The notes under the pieces were generated by a model, which searched no databases, was not told the origin of the DNA, and was given only the letters and a program-made list of their open reading frames with translations. This document shows positions 27,701 through 38,100 of a stretch of DNA of 64,000 nt, piece by piece. A program made the position numbers and the translations under genes. The stretch comes from Polaribacter sp. IC073. GTDB taxonomy: Bacteria; Bacteroidota; Bacteroidia; Flavobacteriales; Flavobacteriaceae. Location: the NCBI RefSeq assembly GCF_007997075.1, contig NZ_VORS01000005.1, forward strand, positions 1-64,000. Reading direction: 5' to 3'. Within the stretch, counting starts at the first letter, position 1. Each line of letters begins with the position of its first letter.

Positions 27701-28790
27701 CTTTAGAACTTTTATAAACACTTAAAACCCTAACAGGTGTGCCAGAAATAGAGCCTTTATGATACTTAATGTTATTGTTGGGTGTAGGGATTACATTGGC
27801 ATTACCATGATTGGTAACTAACCAGATGTTTTGTTGTAAATCTTTGCTGATATTAATTATTGTATTGCTGCTAATAGAAAATAGGTTCGGAAATTTATTC
27901 TTATAAATAATAATTTTCCCGGTTTCACTATTTATTTTATAAATACCACCACCATCTGTTCCTGCCCAAATAAAACCATTTGTATCGTAAAAAAAACTGA
28001 TGAAGAACTCCTTTTTTATTCCTGCTGTTTTCCCTTTTAAAAATGAATTTTGAATTAGTTTTCTCTGCTTTATATCATAAATAAATAAGCCATGAGCCTC
28101 CGTTCCAATCCATAATTTACCATTATTGTCAACTTGTAAAATGGTAACTCCAGGGTAATTTGAATAGTCTGAAACAATCTCTTCCATGCTATTTGTTTTT
28201 AAAGAATAGTTGTAAACTCTGCCCTTATTAGTGCTTATAAAAAACTCATTTCCTCTTGAAGCCTCTATACTAATAATACGATTCTCTGTGCTAGCTGTAT
28301 TCGGAACTGTACAAATATATTTGGCCTTGTTATTAAATACTGTATATATTTTTCCGGAAGTTGTGGCTAGTAGAAGACCTATTCTTATGGGTTTTATAAT
28401 TTCTATCGGTTCTTTTATAAGGTGCTCTATAGAAGTAAAAGTTCCGCTTTTAGAATCATATTTAGTTAAAAGACCTTTGGTAGATTTTATCCAAATATTA
28501 TTATTGTTGTCAGAGGAGATCTGTTTTATTCGATCATTAGAAGTAAGTGCTGTAAAAACTTCTTTTATATCGATAAAGTTATAGGAATAACCATTGTATT
28601 TTAAAATACCATAATTACTAGACATCCAGATGTTTCCTATAGAGTCATGAGCAATTTGGCTGATGTTTAGTTGTTTGTTTTCGTAAAGAGGGCTTATGTG
28701 TTTTACATTCAAATTACTTTGCGCGTTAAAGCTTATAATTGAACCAATCGTCAAGAAAAATAAGAAAAAAAAACTTTTTTTAGAATTCAT
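24714..28790 (-). CDS. Hybrid two-component system (HTCS) regulator
   Basis: 1358 residues. Signal peptide (1-24), about 14 propeller blades (to about 670; 'NNIWIKSTKGLLTKYD', 'GKLWIGTEAHGLFIYD'), Y_Y_Y domain (about 690-770, 'YSYRLKGFDKEW'), transmembrane helix (about 780-800), and HisKA with phosphoacceptor His near 830 ('FFTKMSHEIQTPI'). The HATPase has 'DKVEHILYNILGNAFKYTP' and 'GTGIGLALTKEL'. The receiver has Asp near 1139 ('IISDVMMPEMDG'), and an AraC-type DNA-binding domain ends the protein ('NMSHSSLYRKCSSLTGLS'). Such proteins sense a sugar released in the periplasm and activate the neighbouring PUL. It is divergent from the GH109/SusCD operon, its probable target. The kinase motif has Gln ('HEIQTP') where Arg or Lys is usual. 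Confidence 0.93.
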   Translation of the reverse strand: MNSKKSFFFLFFLTIGSIISFNAQSNLNVKHISPLYENKQLNISQIAHDSIGNIWMSSNYGILKYNGYSYNFIDIKEVFTALTSNDRIKQISSDNNNNIWIKSTKGLLTKYDSKSGTFTSIEHLIKEPIEIIKPIRIGLLLATTSGKIYTVFNNKAKYICTVPNTASTENRIISIEASRGNEFFISTNKGRVYNYSLKTNSMEEIVSDYSNYPGVTILQVDNNGKLWIGTEAHGLFIYDIKQRKLIQNSFLKGKTAGIKKEFFISFFYDTNGFIWAGTDGGGIYKINSETGKIIIYKNKFPNLFSISSNTIINISKDLQQNIWLVTNHGNANVIPTPNNNIKYHKGSISGTPVRVLSVYKSSKETLWIGTDGNGLTRIEKNKNPKEYFNNIENNFYIQSITEDDNANIWLGTYRNGLWKFNSKTEKFSKIIVTNKLNQEAKDVRTTFKDSKGRIWVGSTVSLNIYDKNEKLLAGFNNNKSPLNGIVVESIIEDHANNIWIGQQDGGLYKFNEDLKSLVKSTFSRYSNADKKTASRIIDMSLGKKNEIWFINQDLDLELFNTKTTTFHEFRDLFPNKKHSFTSIVAKDSTNLWLSSYHGIHHFNVEKKEVISYYSSEGFQEEPYIIRSSFKDKDDQIYFGSSKGINFFDPTKLTKTQIKAHLFVTSIDILNKPAKQIIPEQIHSEIFNVNQLHLKYNQSSFTIKFAAIGNIINPNYNYSYRLKGFDKEWKSTYSEGSATYTNIPSGDYVFEIKANEINQPLNVLSKQINIAISPPIWQNSYAYLFYLLILFILIFSFSKWILIRRKLLINKISRRKEKELHKEKINFFTKMSHEIQTPITLILGPIDDMLKRAEQNGNLLLKERLNIISNNAGRLSRIARDLTLVRNRDLNRLNLSVTRNNLKENIDQICLSFKELARIKNIDFTINCPNNIENTWYDKDKVEHILYNILGNAFKYTPKEGNIQLTVKPLNKKEVLKISISDSGVGIQKEELADIFKLFYRSTNRNNAKGTGIGLALTKELIHLHKGKIKVESSKSEGTTFTIKLPVSENFYADDEKITSSKKETQKKIETNTTNFTETILKNDINTTKKTILVVEDNLELQKFLQDLLLEHYNIILADNGKEGYYLAKNNLPDLIISDVMMPEMDGIEMCDVLSKDNLTKHIPIVLLTAKNSTQAKITGLKTGAIEYINKPFNSNELLLKIHNIIAAKESIISKYRKELINNPKVKIEKSQDELFLESLNKIVNERLSDSNFKVDELADKLNMSHSSLYRKCSSLTGLSLIDYIRQTRLNKAAVLLAKYGYNISEVAYLVGFNNPKYFSKSFKSQFKSTPKGFKNMASASKDIKVYLKENNVNMTDFE

Positions 28791-28903
28791 TTTATTAAAA
28801 ATATAGTAAAAAACAGAGTATAAAGATATTCTTTATTTTAGGATTTTTTTTTAAAATCACTACCTATTATTGGAGTAAATATTCTTCAAAAAAGTGTACT
28901 AAT

Positions 28904-28944
28904 TAGTCAAAAGGCATTATTTGACTACAATTAATGCCTTTTTT
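28904..28944 (+). promoter_or_regulatory. Two overlapping, mutually exclusive hairpins (attenuator-like or operator)
   Basis: TAGTCAAA (28904-28911) pairs perfectly with TTTGACTA (28920-28927). AAAAGGCATTA (28909-28919) pairs perfectly with TAATGCCTTTT (28932-28942) and runs into a T6 tract (28939-28944). The two stems share bases, so only one can form. In a plus-strand transcript this is the shape of an antiterminator/terminator switch before the GH109/SusCD operon. No promoter was found above it. The first palindrome could instead be a protein-binding site. Confidence 0.45.
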
Positions 28945-29015
28945 GGCAGAAATAAGAGCTGTTTTATGAAATTAAAAAAGACATATTTGTAATGTTAAAA
29001 TATAATAACGTACAT

Positions 29016-30386
29016 ATGAAATCAAAATCAAGAAGGTCTTTTGTAAAAAAAACAGCTGCAGCTACTGCAGGATTCTCAATACTACCTAATTTGTCATTTG
29101 GGGCAGACTTCAATTTAAATAAAGAGAAGTTAAAGGTAGCCTTTATTGGAGTTGGATTAAGAGGAACAAATCATTTAAACAATGCTTTACAAAGAAAAGA
29201 TGTAGAGGTTACTGCAATTTGCGACTTAGATCAGAAGCGAATAGACCTTGCCTTAGACAAAATTAAGAAAGCAGGTCATAAAGCTCCAAAGGTTTTTGGA
29301 AAAAACGATTATGATTATAAAAATCTTTTAGACTTAAAAGAGATTGATGCTGTAATAATAGCAACACCTTGGTTGTGGCATACAAAAATGGCGGTAGATG
29401 CTATGAAAGCCGGTAAATATACTGGTTTAGAGGTTTCTGCTGCAAACACATTAGAAGAATGCTGGGACTTGGTAAACGCACACGAAGAAACAGGTTCGCA
29501 TCTAATGATTTTAGAGAACGTAAATTATCGTAGAGATGTTTTAGCCGTGCTTAATATGGTGAAGCAAAATGTTTTTGGAGAATTATTACACTTTAGATGT
29601 GGTTATAGACACGATTTAAGGGGTGTTAAATTTAACGATGGAAAAAGCGCCTACGGTAAAGGGGCAGAATTTGGTGAGAAAGGAATCTCTGAATCTGCTT
29701 GGAGAACGCAGCATTCACTTTTAAGAAATGCAGATGTTTACCCAACTCATGGTTTAGGACCTGTAGCGGTTATGGCAGATATTAATAGAGGAAATCGTTT
29801 GGTATCTATAACATCACATGCTACAAAAGCTGTTGGTTTAAATAAATATATTAAAGAAGTTGGTGGAGAAAACCACCCGAATGCAAAGTTAAAATGGAAG
29901 CAAGGAGACATTATCACTTCAACTATAGAAACTGCGAACGGAGAAACAATTATTGTAACTCATGATGTAAACTCACCAAGACCTTATTCTTTAGGCTTTG
30001 AAGTACAAGGAAGTCAAGGAGTTTCAGAATTCGATTATCACACACAAAGAATACATATTGAAGGAAAAACACAAGCACATGTTTGGGATGACATGGATGC
30101 ATGGTTAGAAAAATATGACCATCCATTATGGAAAAAATATGGTGATTCTGCAACAGAAGCAGGGCATGGAGGTATTGATTTCTTCGTACTAAATGCTTTT
30201 ATAGAATCTGCAAAAGAAAATATTGCACCGCCTATGGATGCATACGACGCTGCGGCTTGGAGTGCAGTAACTCCGTTATCTGAACTGTCAATAGAAAATA
30301 ATGGTGAGCCACAAGATTTTCCAGATTTTACTAGAGGAACATGGATAAAGAGAAAGCCTTATAACTGGATGAAAAATAATTTTTAA
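29016..30386 (+). CDS. Exported Gfo/Idh/MocA-fold glycosidase, GH109 type
   Basis: 456 residues from the Met at 29016. That Met gives a clean Tat signal ('KSRRSFVKKTAAATAGF'); the upstream ATG at 28992 adds eight residues and lies beside a -7-like CATATTTG at 28982-28989. The Rossmann motif 'VAFIGVGLRGTNHLNNAL' and the segments 'DYKNLL', 'TLEECWD', 'ENVNYRRDVLAVLNMV', 'YPTHGLGPVAVMADINRGNR', 'HPNAKLKWKQGDI' and 'AGHGGIDFF' match, as I remember it, the Elizabethkingia alpha-N-acetylgalactosaminidase that founded GH109. GH109 enzymes cleave alpha-GalNAc with a tightly bound NAD through an oxidation/elimination mechanism. The gene is first in an operon with SusC and SusD, so an alpha-GalNAc-bearing glycan is the likely target. 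A plain sugar dehydrogenase is the alternative. Confidence 0.8.
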   Translation: MKSKSRRSFVKKTAAATAGFSILPNLSFGADFNLNKEKLKVAFIGVGLRGTNHLNNALQRKDVEVTAICDLDQKRIDLALDKIKKAGHKAPKVFGKNDYDYKNLLDLKEIDAVIIATPWLWHTKMAVDAMKAGKYTGLEVSAANTLEECWDLVNAHEETGSHLMILENVNYRRDVLAVLNMVKQNVFGELLHFRCGYRHDLRGVKFNDGKSAYGKGAEFGEKGISESAWRTQHSLLRNADVYPTHGLGPVAVMADINRGNRLVSITSHATKAVGLNKYIKEVGGENHPNAKLKWKQGDIITSTIETANGETIIVTHDVNSPRPYSLGFEVQGSQGVSEFDYHTQRIHIEGKTQAHVWDDMDAWLEKYDHPLWKKYGDSATEAGHGGIDFFVLNAFIESAKENIAPPMDAYDAAAWSAVTPLSELSIENNGEPQDFPDFTRGTWIKRKPYNWMKNNF

Positions 30387-30421
30387 TCAAAACTAACTAA
30401 AATCAATTAAAACCAATTTAC

Positions 30422-33400
30422 ATGAAAAAAAAGATATCAATTTTAATAACAATGCTTTTCTTTTCGGCAATGATGCTCGCGCAAGAAAAATCTATTGTTA
30501 TTACTGTGGTAGATGGTGCAGGGTCACCAATACCGGGTGCAAGTGTTGTTGTTAAAGAAACAACGAAAGGATGGTCTACAGATTTTGATGGTGTAGTAAC
30601 TATTAAGACAACTTCTGGAAGTATTGTTGTAATTTCTTCTTTAGGTTATGGAGCTAAAGAGGTTGTTATTACAAATCAAACCGATATTAAAGTGTCATTA
30701 GAACAAAGTTCTAGTCAATTAGATGAAATTATAGTTGTTGGGTACGGAACTCAAAGTAAAGCTTCATTAACGGGGTCTGTCGCTGTTATAAAATCTGAAG
30801 ACATTGTTAAGAATTCTACATCTAATATTAGTAGTGCTTTGTCTGGTAGATTAGCAGGCTTGGTTGCTGTACAAAGTTCTGGAGAACCAGGAAGAGATCA
30901 GTCTTCTTTACGAATTAGAGGTTTAAGTACTTACAATGGTTCAGAACCTTTGGTGTTAGTGGATGGAATACAACGCTCGTTGAATTCTGTTAATTCTAAT
31001 GATATAGAAAATATTACGGTACTAAAAGATGCAGCAGCAGGATCTATTTATGGTATGAAAGCCGCAAACGGAGTTATTTTGGTTACAACAAAAAGAGGTG
31101 GTAGTAAGAAGCCAGTAATGAGCTACAACTCTTATTACGGAATTCAGAAAAACACAAGAATGCCTAATTTTTTAGACTCATATAATTATGGCGTGCTTTT
31201 AAATGAAGCGAATAAAAATGACGGAACAGCAGCAGCGTACACAGCGGCAGAGTTACAAATGTTTAAAGACGGGTCAGATCCAGATCGATACCCAAATACA
31301 GATTGGATTAAAGAAACCTTAGGTACAGGAACCATTCAATCGCATGATTTCTCTTTAAGAGGAGGTTACGAAAAAGTAAAATATTTCACTTCTTTAGGAT
31401 ATTTAGAACAAGAGGGTGTTTATAGTACAACAGGTTATAAAAAGTATAACTTCAGATCAAACTTAGATGTAGAAATAAATGATTATATAAATGTTTCTGC
31501 AGATTTTAGTGGTGTGTATGAGAATTTTGATCGAGCTGGAACAGGAAGTTCTGGAATATTTTCAAACTTAATGAGAACCTCTCCTACAGAAGTAAACAGG
31601 TATTCAAATGGTGGGTATTCAGAAAAAAGTTTATACCAAGAGATTAACAGTAGTGGTTATAACAGAAGTAAGAATTTTACATTTCAATCTAAATTAGCTT
31701 TAAACATTAAAGTACCGGGTGTTGATGGTTTAACCTTAATTTCTCAAATTGCTTACGATAGAATTGCAAATAGAAATAAAGCACATTCAACACCATTTAC
31801 TTATACAGAGTTTAATCCAACTACTGGTGCTTTTACAGACAGTACACCTTCAGACAGAGGGGATACAGCTTCATTAACAGAGAATTCTAACCAAGGGTAT
31901 TTAAGAACCTTAGAACAAATAATTGATTATAAGAAAAATTTAGGAGATCATAAAGTAGGAGGAAAATTAATTTATTCTAGAACAGAGTCTAGATATGACT
32001 TCTTAAGTGCAGGTAGATCTAATTTAATAGGGAATTCTGTAGATTATTTCGTAGTTGGAGATGAAGACACTAGAACAAACTCTAACTCAACATCAGAAAC
32101 TGCAATTGCAGGTTATGCTGGTCGCTTAAACTATTCTTATCAAGATAAATACTTTATCGAGTTTAATGGTAGGTATGACAAGTCTCATTTGTTTTCTTAT
32201 GATTTACCAGGAGGATTTTTTCCTTCAGTATCAGGAGCGTGGACAATCTCTAAAGAAGATTTTATGCAAGATTTTGGTAAGCTAGACAATTTAAAATTAA
32301 GAGCATCTTATGGTAACTTAGGAAGTGATAATATTGGACGTTTTAGAGATTTATCTTTATACTTTTTTGGAGGACCAATTATTGACAATGGAGAGATTAC
32401 TAAGACGTTATATGACAATGGTATTGCAGATCCAACTTCTACATGGGAAAAAGCAACTACCTATAATGTAGGTTTAGATGCTTCGTTTTTGAATGGAATG
32501 TTTACAGTAGAAGCAGATGTGTTTTACAAAAGAACTACAGATATTTTAGCAAATAGAAGTTTAGAAGTTCCAGGAACTTTCGGAGCAACTTTACCACAAC
32601 AAAACTTAGGAATTGTTGAAAATAAAGGGTTCGAAGTAGTTTTAGGTCATTCTAATACTGTAAATGATTGGAATTATTATGCAAACTTTAACTTAGGTTT
32701 TGCTCGTAACAAGGTCATTGAAGTTTCAGAATCTGAATCTGTAGATGAAAAAATTAGAAGTACAGGTCGTTCAATTGGAGCAAGAGTTGGTTATTTGGCT
32801 TCTGGGTTATTTTTTACACAAAAAGAAATAGATGACTTAAATGCAGCTGCACCAGGCGGAGAATATCAGCCTCAAAGTCCAAAACCAGGAGATATTAGGT
32901 ATGCAGATATAAATGGTGACGGAATTGTAAATGATGATGACCGTACAATAATTGGTAGAGGAACTACTCCAGAAATTACCTATGGTTTAAATATGGGGTT
33001 AACCTATAAGCAGTTCGATTTTTCAGTTCTTTTACAAGGAGCAGCTAATTTTGATATGTACTTAAGCGGAGAGGCTTCTTGGGCATTCTTTAACGGGGGT
33101 AAAGTGCACGAAGATCATTTAGGTAGAGCACAAATAGGAGCAGATGGTAATGTGATAAATACAAATGCTACGTACCCAAGATTAAGTATTTCTAGTGCAA
33201 CAATTAATCAAAGAACGTCTTCATACTGGGTAGAATCAGGAGATTATATGAGATTAAAAAATGTTGAAATTGGGTATTCTTTACCGAAAAATGTTTTAAA
33301 TAAAGTAGGAATTGGAAGTTTACGTTTGTATTTAAATGGAAGAAACTTATTTACTTGGTCTGGAATTGAAAATTTAGATCCAGAAAACCCTCAATCTAGA

Positions 33401-33457
33401 GGATGGTTTTATCCACAGCAAAAAGTATTTAACCTAGGTATTAATGTTGAATTATAA
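30422..33457 (+). CDS. SusC-family TonB-dependent outer-membrane transporter
   Basis: 1011 residues. Signal peptide 1-20 ('LFFSAMMLAQ'), carboxypeptidase-regulatory-like domain (about 24-100, 'PGASVVVKETTKGWSTDFDG'), and a plug domain starting with the SusC signature 'EIIVVGYGTQSKASLTGSVA' and containing 'RIRGLSTYNGSEPLVLVDGI'. A 22-strand-type barrel follows, ending 'FNLGINVEL'. An acidic loop 'DINGDGIVNDDDRTIIG' (about 829-845) is the calcium-like loop common in SusC proteins. It imports oligosaccharides across the outer membrane with its SusD lid, using TonB energy. It follows the GH109 gene by 35 bp and precedes susD. Confidence 0.95.
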   Translation: MKKKISILITMLFFSAMMLAQEKSIVITVVDGAGSPIPGASVVVKETTKGWSTDFDGVVTIKTTSGSIVVISSLGYGAKEVVITNQTDIKVSLEQSSSQLDEIIVVGYGTQSKASLTGSVAVIKSEDIVKNSTSNISSALSGRLAGLVAVQSSGEPGRDQSSLRIRGLSTYNGSEPLVLVDGIQRSLNSVNSNDIENITVLKDAAAGSIYGMKAANGVILVTTKRGGSKKPVMSYNSYYGIQKNTRMPNFLDSYNYGVLLNEANKNDGTAAAYTAAELQMFKDGSDPDRYPNTDWIKETLGTGTIQSHDFSLRGGYEKVKYFTSLGYLEQEGVYSTTGYKKYNFRSNLDVEINDYINVSADFSGVYENFDRAGTGSSGIFSNLMRTSPTEVNRYSNGGYSEKSLYQEINSSGYNRSKNFTFQSKLALNIKVPGVDGLTLISQIAYDRIANRNKAHSTPFTYTEFNPTTGAFTDSTPSDRGDTASLTENSNQGYLRTLEQIIDYKKNLGDHKVGGKLIYSRTESRYDFLSAGRSNLIGNSVDYFVVGDEDTRTNSNSTSETAIAGYAGRLNYSYQDKYFIEFNGRYDKSHLFSYDLPGGFFPSVSGAWTISKEDFMQDFGKLDNLKLRASYGNLGSDNIGRFRDLSLYFFGGPIIDNGEITKTLYDNGIADPTSTWEKATTYNVGLDASFLNGMFTVEADVFYKRTTDILANRSLEVPGTFGATLPQQNLGIVENKGFEVVLGHSNTVNDWNYYANFNLGFARNKVIEVSESESVDEKIRSTGRSIGARVGYLASGLFFTQKEIDDLNAAAPGGEYQPQSPKPGDIRYADINGDGIVNDDDRTIIGRGTTPEITYGLNMGLTYKQFDFSVLLQGAANFDMYLSGEASWAFFNGGKVHEDHLGRAQIGADGNVINTNATYPRLSISSATINQRTSSYWVESGDYMRLKNVEIGYSLPKNVLNKVGIGSLRLYLNGRNLFTWSGIENLDPENPQSRGWFYPQQKVFNLGINVEL

Positions 33458-33464
33458 AAAGAAT

Positions 33465-35027
33465 ATGATGAAAAATATTAAAATAATAGTATTAGCATTA
33501 CTAGGAGTTTTTATAACTTCATGTAATGATGAGTTCCTTGATTTAAAACCATTAGAGTCTATCTCAAGTGAAAATATTTTTAAAGACCCGGCTTTGGCAT
33601 CTCTTTATTTAAATGAGGTGTATCAAGGAATACCAGATGGGTTTAATAGAGGTTGGTATATGTTAGATGCTGCATCTGATGATGCTGAAAATGCGTATTC
33701 TTGGGCAGCTTCAAATGCAAGTTTTAATACTTCAAGTATAACACCCGCAAATTCACCATTTAATGGCGCTTGGGGTAATTCTTACAGACAAATTAGAAGG
33801 ATAAACGAGTTCATTTTAAATTATAATGATTTAGAAGGTGGTGCAAATGTAGTAGATAGATTAAAAGGTGAGGCTCATTTTTTACGAGCTTTCTATTATG
33901 CAGAATTGTTAAAACACTTTGGTGGCGTTCCAATTATTAAAGTTCCTCAAAATCTAGAAGGAGATGATTTATTAGTTACCAGAAACACAAGATTGGAAAC
34001 TTTAGATTTTATTGTAGAGGAATTAGATGCGGCAATTGGTTTTTTTGCAACAGCAAGTTCTGCAGGATCAACAAGAGCAAGTTTAATAGGTTCTCATGCT
34101 TTAAAAGGAAGAGTTTTGTTGTATGAAGGTAGGTATACAGAATCTGCAGCTGCTTCTAAAAAAGCATTAGACATAAAAAGTGCATTAGACGCAAATTATC
34201 AAAATATTTTTTTAGATGATGATACAGATGAGGTTATTTTTGATAAGCAATTTAAAGACCCAGATAAAGTACATTATGGTAATCTTTTTAACTATCCAAA
34301 ATCTACCAGAGGAATAAGTGGATGGGGAGGAACCAATCCTACTCAAAACTTAGTAGATCAATATGAAATGAAGGCTACGGGTAAAATGATTACAGATGTA
34401 ACTTCTGGATATGATGCAACAAATCCTTATGAAGGTAGGGACCCAAGGTTTTATGCGTCAATCTTGTATGATGGGGCAGAATATTATGGTGTAACTATCC
34501 GAACAAGACCTGGAGGAACTGAACATATTGACACAAGTGGAGATTGGACAAAGACGGGTTACAGTCTAAAGAAGTTAATTCAGAATGACCAAGCAAGAAG
34601 AAATTCGGGTACACAGCATTGGGTATTTATGAGGGTTGCAGAAGTGCATTTAAACTATGCAGAAGCTTTAATAGAAGCGGGGACTAGTTTAGGTCTGGCA
34701 AAAGCATCTATAGATATGGTTAGACAACGTTCTGAAATGCCAGCAATTACTTTAAGTGGTCAAGCCGAAATGAGAACAAAAGTTAGACATGAAAGACGTA
34801 TTGAACTTGCTTTTGAAGAGCACCGTTTTTGGGATTTAAGAAGATGGAAAATAGCAGGAGATCCAGAGGTATTAAATATCTATAGAATGAAAATGGATAC
34901 AAATGGAAATTTTCTTGGAAAAGATTTATGGGAAACCCGTACATGGAAAGATAGTCACTACTTAATGCCTATCCCGCAAAGTGAAATGGACAAGAATAAA
35001 AATTTAACACAGAATAAAGATTATTAA
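33465..35027 (+). CDS. SusD/RagB-family glycan-binding lipoprotein
   Basis: About 520 residues. I use the start at 33465 (or 33468) because it gives a clean lipoprotein signal, 'MKNIKIIVLALLGVFITSC', with the lipid-bearing Cys; the ATG at 33444 would overlap susC and add seven polar residues. 'DEFLDLKPLESISSENIFKD' is the SusD N-terminal pattern. TPR-like helices follow ('GEAHFLRAFYYAELLKHFGG'), and the C-terminal RagB part has 'VRHERRIELAFEEHRFWDLR' and 'YLMPIPQSEMDKNKNLTQN'. It caps the SusC barrel and binds glycan at the cell surface. Confidence 0.95.
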   Translation: MMKNIKIIVLALLGVFITSCNDEFLDLKPLESISSENIFKDPALASLYLNEVYQGIPDGFNRGWYMLDAASDDAENAYSWAASNASFNTSSITPANSPFNGAWGNSYRQIRRINEFILNYNDLEGGANVVDRLKGEAHFLRAFYYAELLKHFGGVPIIKVPQNLEGDDLLVTRNTRLETLDFIVEELDAAIGFFATASSAGSTRASLIGSHALKGRVLLYEGRYTESAAASKKALDIKSALDANYQNIFLDDDTDEVIFDKQFKDPDKVHYGNLFNYPKSTRGISGWGGTNPTQNLVDQYEMKATGKMITDVTSGYDATNPYEGRDPRFYASILYDGAEYYGVTIRTRPGGTEHIDTSGDWTKTGYSLKKLIQNDQARRNSGTQHWVFMRVAEVHLNYAEALIEAGTSLGLAKASIDMVRQRSEMPAITLSGQAEMRTKVRHERRIELAFEEHRFWDLRRWKIAGDPEVLNIYRMKMDTNGNFLGKDLWETRTWKDSHYLMPIPQSEMDKNKNLTQNKDY

Positions 35028-35050
35028 TTAATTATATTTGAATTAGTTTT

Positions 35051-35092
35051 CTAGAGCCCATTTAATTGTCTTATAATGGGCTCTAGTTTTTT
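35051..35092 (+). terminator. Strong terminator after susD
   Basis: A perfect 12-bp stem CTAGAGCCCATT/AATGGGCTCTAG with a 12-nt loop is followed by six T residues. It separates the SusCD transcript from the FG-GAP gene 19 bp further on, which would then rely on read-through or on a promoter not recognised here. Confidence 0.85.
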
Positions 35093-35110
35093 AATATAAT
35101 AAAATATAGA

Positions 35111-38100
35111 ATGAAGAAAATAATTATATTCATAGCAATCTTTACTTTGTGGTCTTCATGTAATAGTGAATCAAAAAAGCAGCGTAAAGAAACTTCTATT
35201 CAAAGTTTAAATTCAAAAGAATTATTTACGGTTTTATCTCCAGAAACTACAGGTATCCGTTTTTTTAATGAGTTGAAAGAGAATACTTATATGAATGGAT
35301 TGTTATATGAGTATTATTATAATGGTGGCGGAGTTGCTGTTGCAGATTTTAACAATGATGGGTTAATTGATATTTATTATGTAAATAGTATAAAATCAAA
35401 CTCATTATATTTAAATGAGGGCAATATGAAGTTTAAGGAAGTAACCAAAGAAGCCAATGCTAGCGGAGGTTATGGGTTTGGAACAGGAGTGACAGTTGTA
35501 GATATAAATAATGACGGCTTAATGGATATTTATTACGCTAAGTCAGGTAAAATAAGTGACTTAGATAAGCGCAGAAATGTATTGTTAGTAAACAAAGGGA
35601 TTGATGAAAAGGGGATTCCGAAGTTTGAAAATCAAGCAAAAAAATACGGACTAGATACTCCGGATTTCACAACACAGGCTACTTTTTTTGATTACGACAA
35701 AGATGGAGATTTAGACATGTTCATCATAAACCATGGTATTGGTACTTATGATGAAAATGATCTAAAAAATCTACTTTCTCAAAAATCAAAACACAGAGGA
35801 AATCGTTTGTATGAAAATGTAAATGATTTTTATGTAGATGTAAGTGAAAAAGCCAATATTATAAACAATATGATTGGTTATGGTTTGGGTGTTTCTATTG
35901 GTGATTTAAACAATGATGGTTGGCCAGATATTTATGTTGGTAACGATTTTTCAGAAAAAGATTTTCTATATATTAATAATAAAAATGGCACTTTTAAAGA
36001 GTCTTCAGAAATAGCACTGCAACATATGTCTAATTTCTCTATGGGAAATGATATTGCCGATATGAATAACGATGGTTATTTAGATATTATGGCGGTAGAT
36101 ATGATGGCAGAAGATAATTTTTCACAAAAGACCAGTATGAGTGGTATGGATCCAGAAAAATTTTATGAAAACAAGAAACTGGGTTTACATAATCAATATA
36201 TGTACAATACACTGCAATTAAATAGTGGTGTAAATAAGGAAACCAATATGCCAATGTTTTCTGAAATCGGACAATTATCAGGTATATCAAGTACAGATTG
36301 GAGTTGGGCTCCTCTTTTTTTAGATATGAATAATGATGGTCATAAAGATCTGTTTATATCAAATGGTATTAAAGGAGATTTTAGAAACAATGACTTTGTA
36401 AATTATAGAAAAAAGAAACAAAAAGAGGTTATAAAAAATAAAAGCATTCAGACAAGTTCGTATATGAGTGATATTTTGTCTAAAATGCCTACTAGGCAAA
36501 AAGAAAATTATTTTTATTTAAATAATGGAGATTTAACGTTTCAAAAGTTAAAAATAGTGCAAAACGCAACCAATTCTAATGGTGCAGCGTATGCCGATTT
36601 TAATAATGATGGTGCCCTAGATATTGTTGTTAATAATTCTGCGGGTATTTCTTACATCTATAAAAACAACACAACTTCTAATAATTATTTAAAGGTTAAA
36701 TTAAAAGGGACCAAAAAGAATGTCAATGCAATTGGTGCTAGAGTAGAGTTGTACGCAAATAATACACAACAAACAATAGAGAATTATTTCACAAGAGGTT
36801 TTCAATCAGCAATGGCAGATGCCTTACATTTTGGAGTGAAAGGAGTTACAGTAATTGATAGTGTTAAGGTAATATGGAATGATGCTTCTATTCAGATTTA
36901 TAAAAAAGTAAAAGTAAATCAAGCCATAGAATTGGTTTATGATAAGAAGGAAACTTATGAAGCCATTAAAAAATCACCACGAAAAGATTTGTTTACAGAA
37001 ATAACAAAAAAATCAGGTATCAACTTTGTACACAAGGAAAATAATTTTAATGATTTTGAAAAAGAAACCTTATTACCACATAGAATGTCGCAGTTAGGTC
37101 CTGCTTTAGCTGTGGCAGATGTAAATAATGATGGTTTAGATGATTTCTTTATTGGTGGCGCAAAAAATAGTAAAAGTGCCTTATACATTCAACAAGAAAC
37201 AGGAGAATTTATTAAAAATAGCAATGTGTTTTCTAGAGATAAAAAATATGAAGATGTTGGTGCAATATTTTTTGATGCAGATCTAGATGGTGATCTAGAT
37301 TTATATGTAATAAGTGGCGGAAGTGAAGCAAAACCCAATGATAGTTACTACACAGACCGATTTTATGAGAATAAAGGAGATGGTAAGTTTGTAAAGAATA
37401 CTACCGCAATACCTACTATAACTTCTAGCGGATTGAGAGTGTCTGCTTCAGATTTTGATAATGATGGTGATATAGATTTATTTATTGGAGGAAGAATTAA
37501 GCCCGGTTTTTATGGACGTCCTGTAAAAAGTTATTTATTAGAAAATAATACTGAAAAAGGCAAAATAAAATTTACGGATGTTACTGCAGAATATTTGCCA
37601 GAATTGGTAAGCCATACAATGATTACGGCATCAACTTGGGCAGACATAGATAAAGATGGTGATCAAGATTTACTTATAGCAAACGAATGGGGACCTATTG
37701 AGTTGTATACAAATCAGCGAGGTTCATTTACTAATGAAACAGAAAAGTATGGTTTATTGGAGCATGTTGGTTGGTGGAGTTCTATTGAGGTGAATGATAT
37801 TGATAATGATGGCGATTTAGACGTAATTGCCGGTAATTTAGGTTTAAATTATAAATACAAAGCAGATTTTGAGAAGCCTTTTTACATGTATTTAAATGAT
37901 TTTGATGGTAATAATACAGAAGATATTGTTTTAGGATATAGTCAGAATGACCAGGTTTTCCCGGTAAGAGGTCGTTCTTGTTCTTCGGCACAAATGCCCT
38001 TTATTCAAGAGAAGTTTAAAAATTATAATGAATTTGGTTCTGCTAGTGTAAAAGATATTTATGGCGATAAATTAAAAGAAAGTCTATCCTACAAAGCAAC

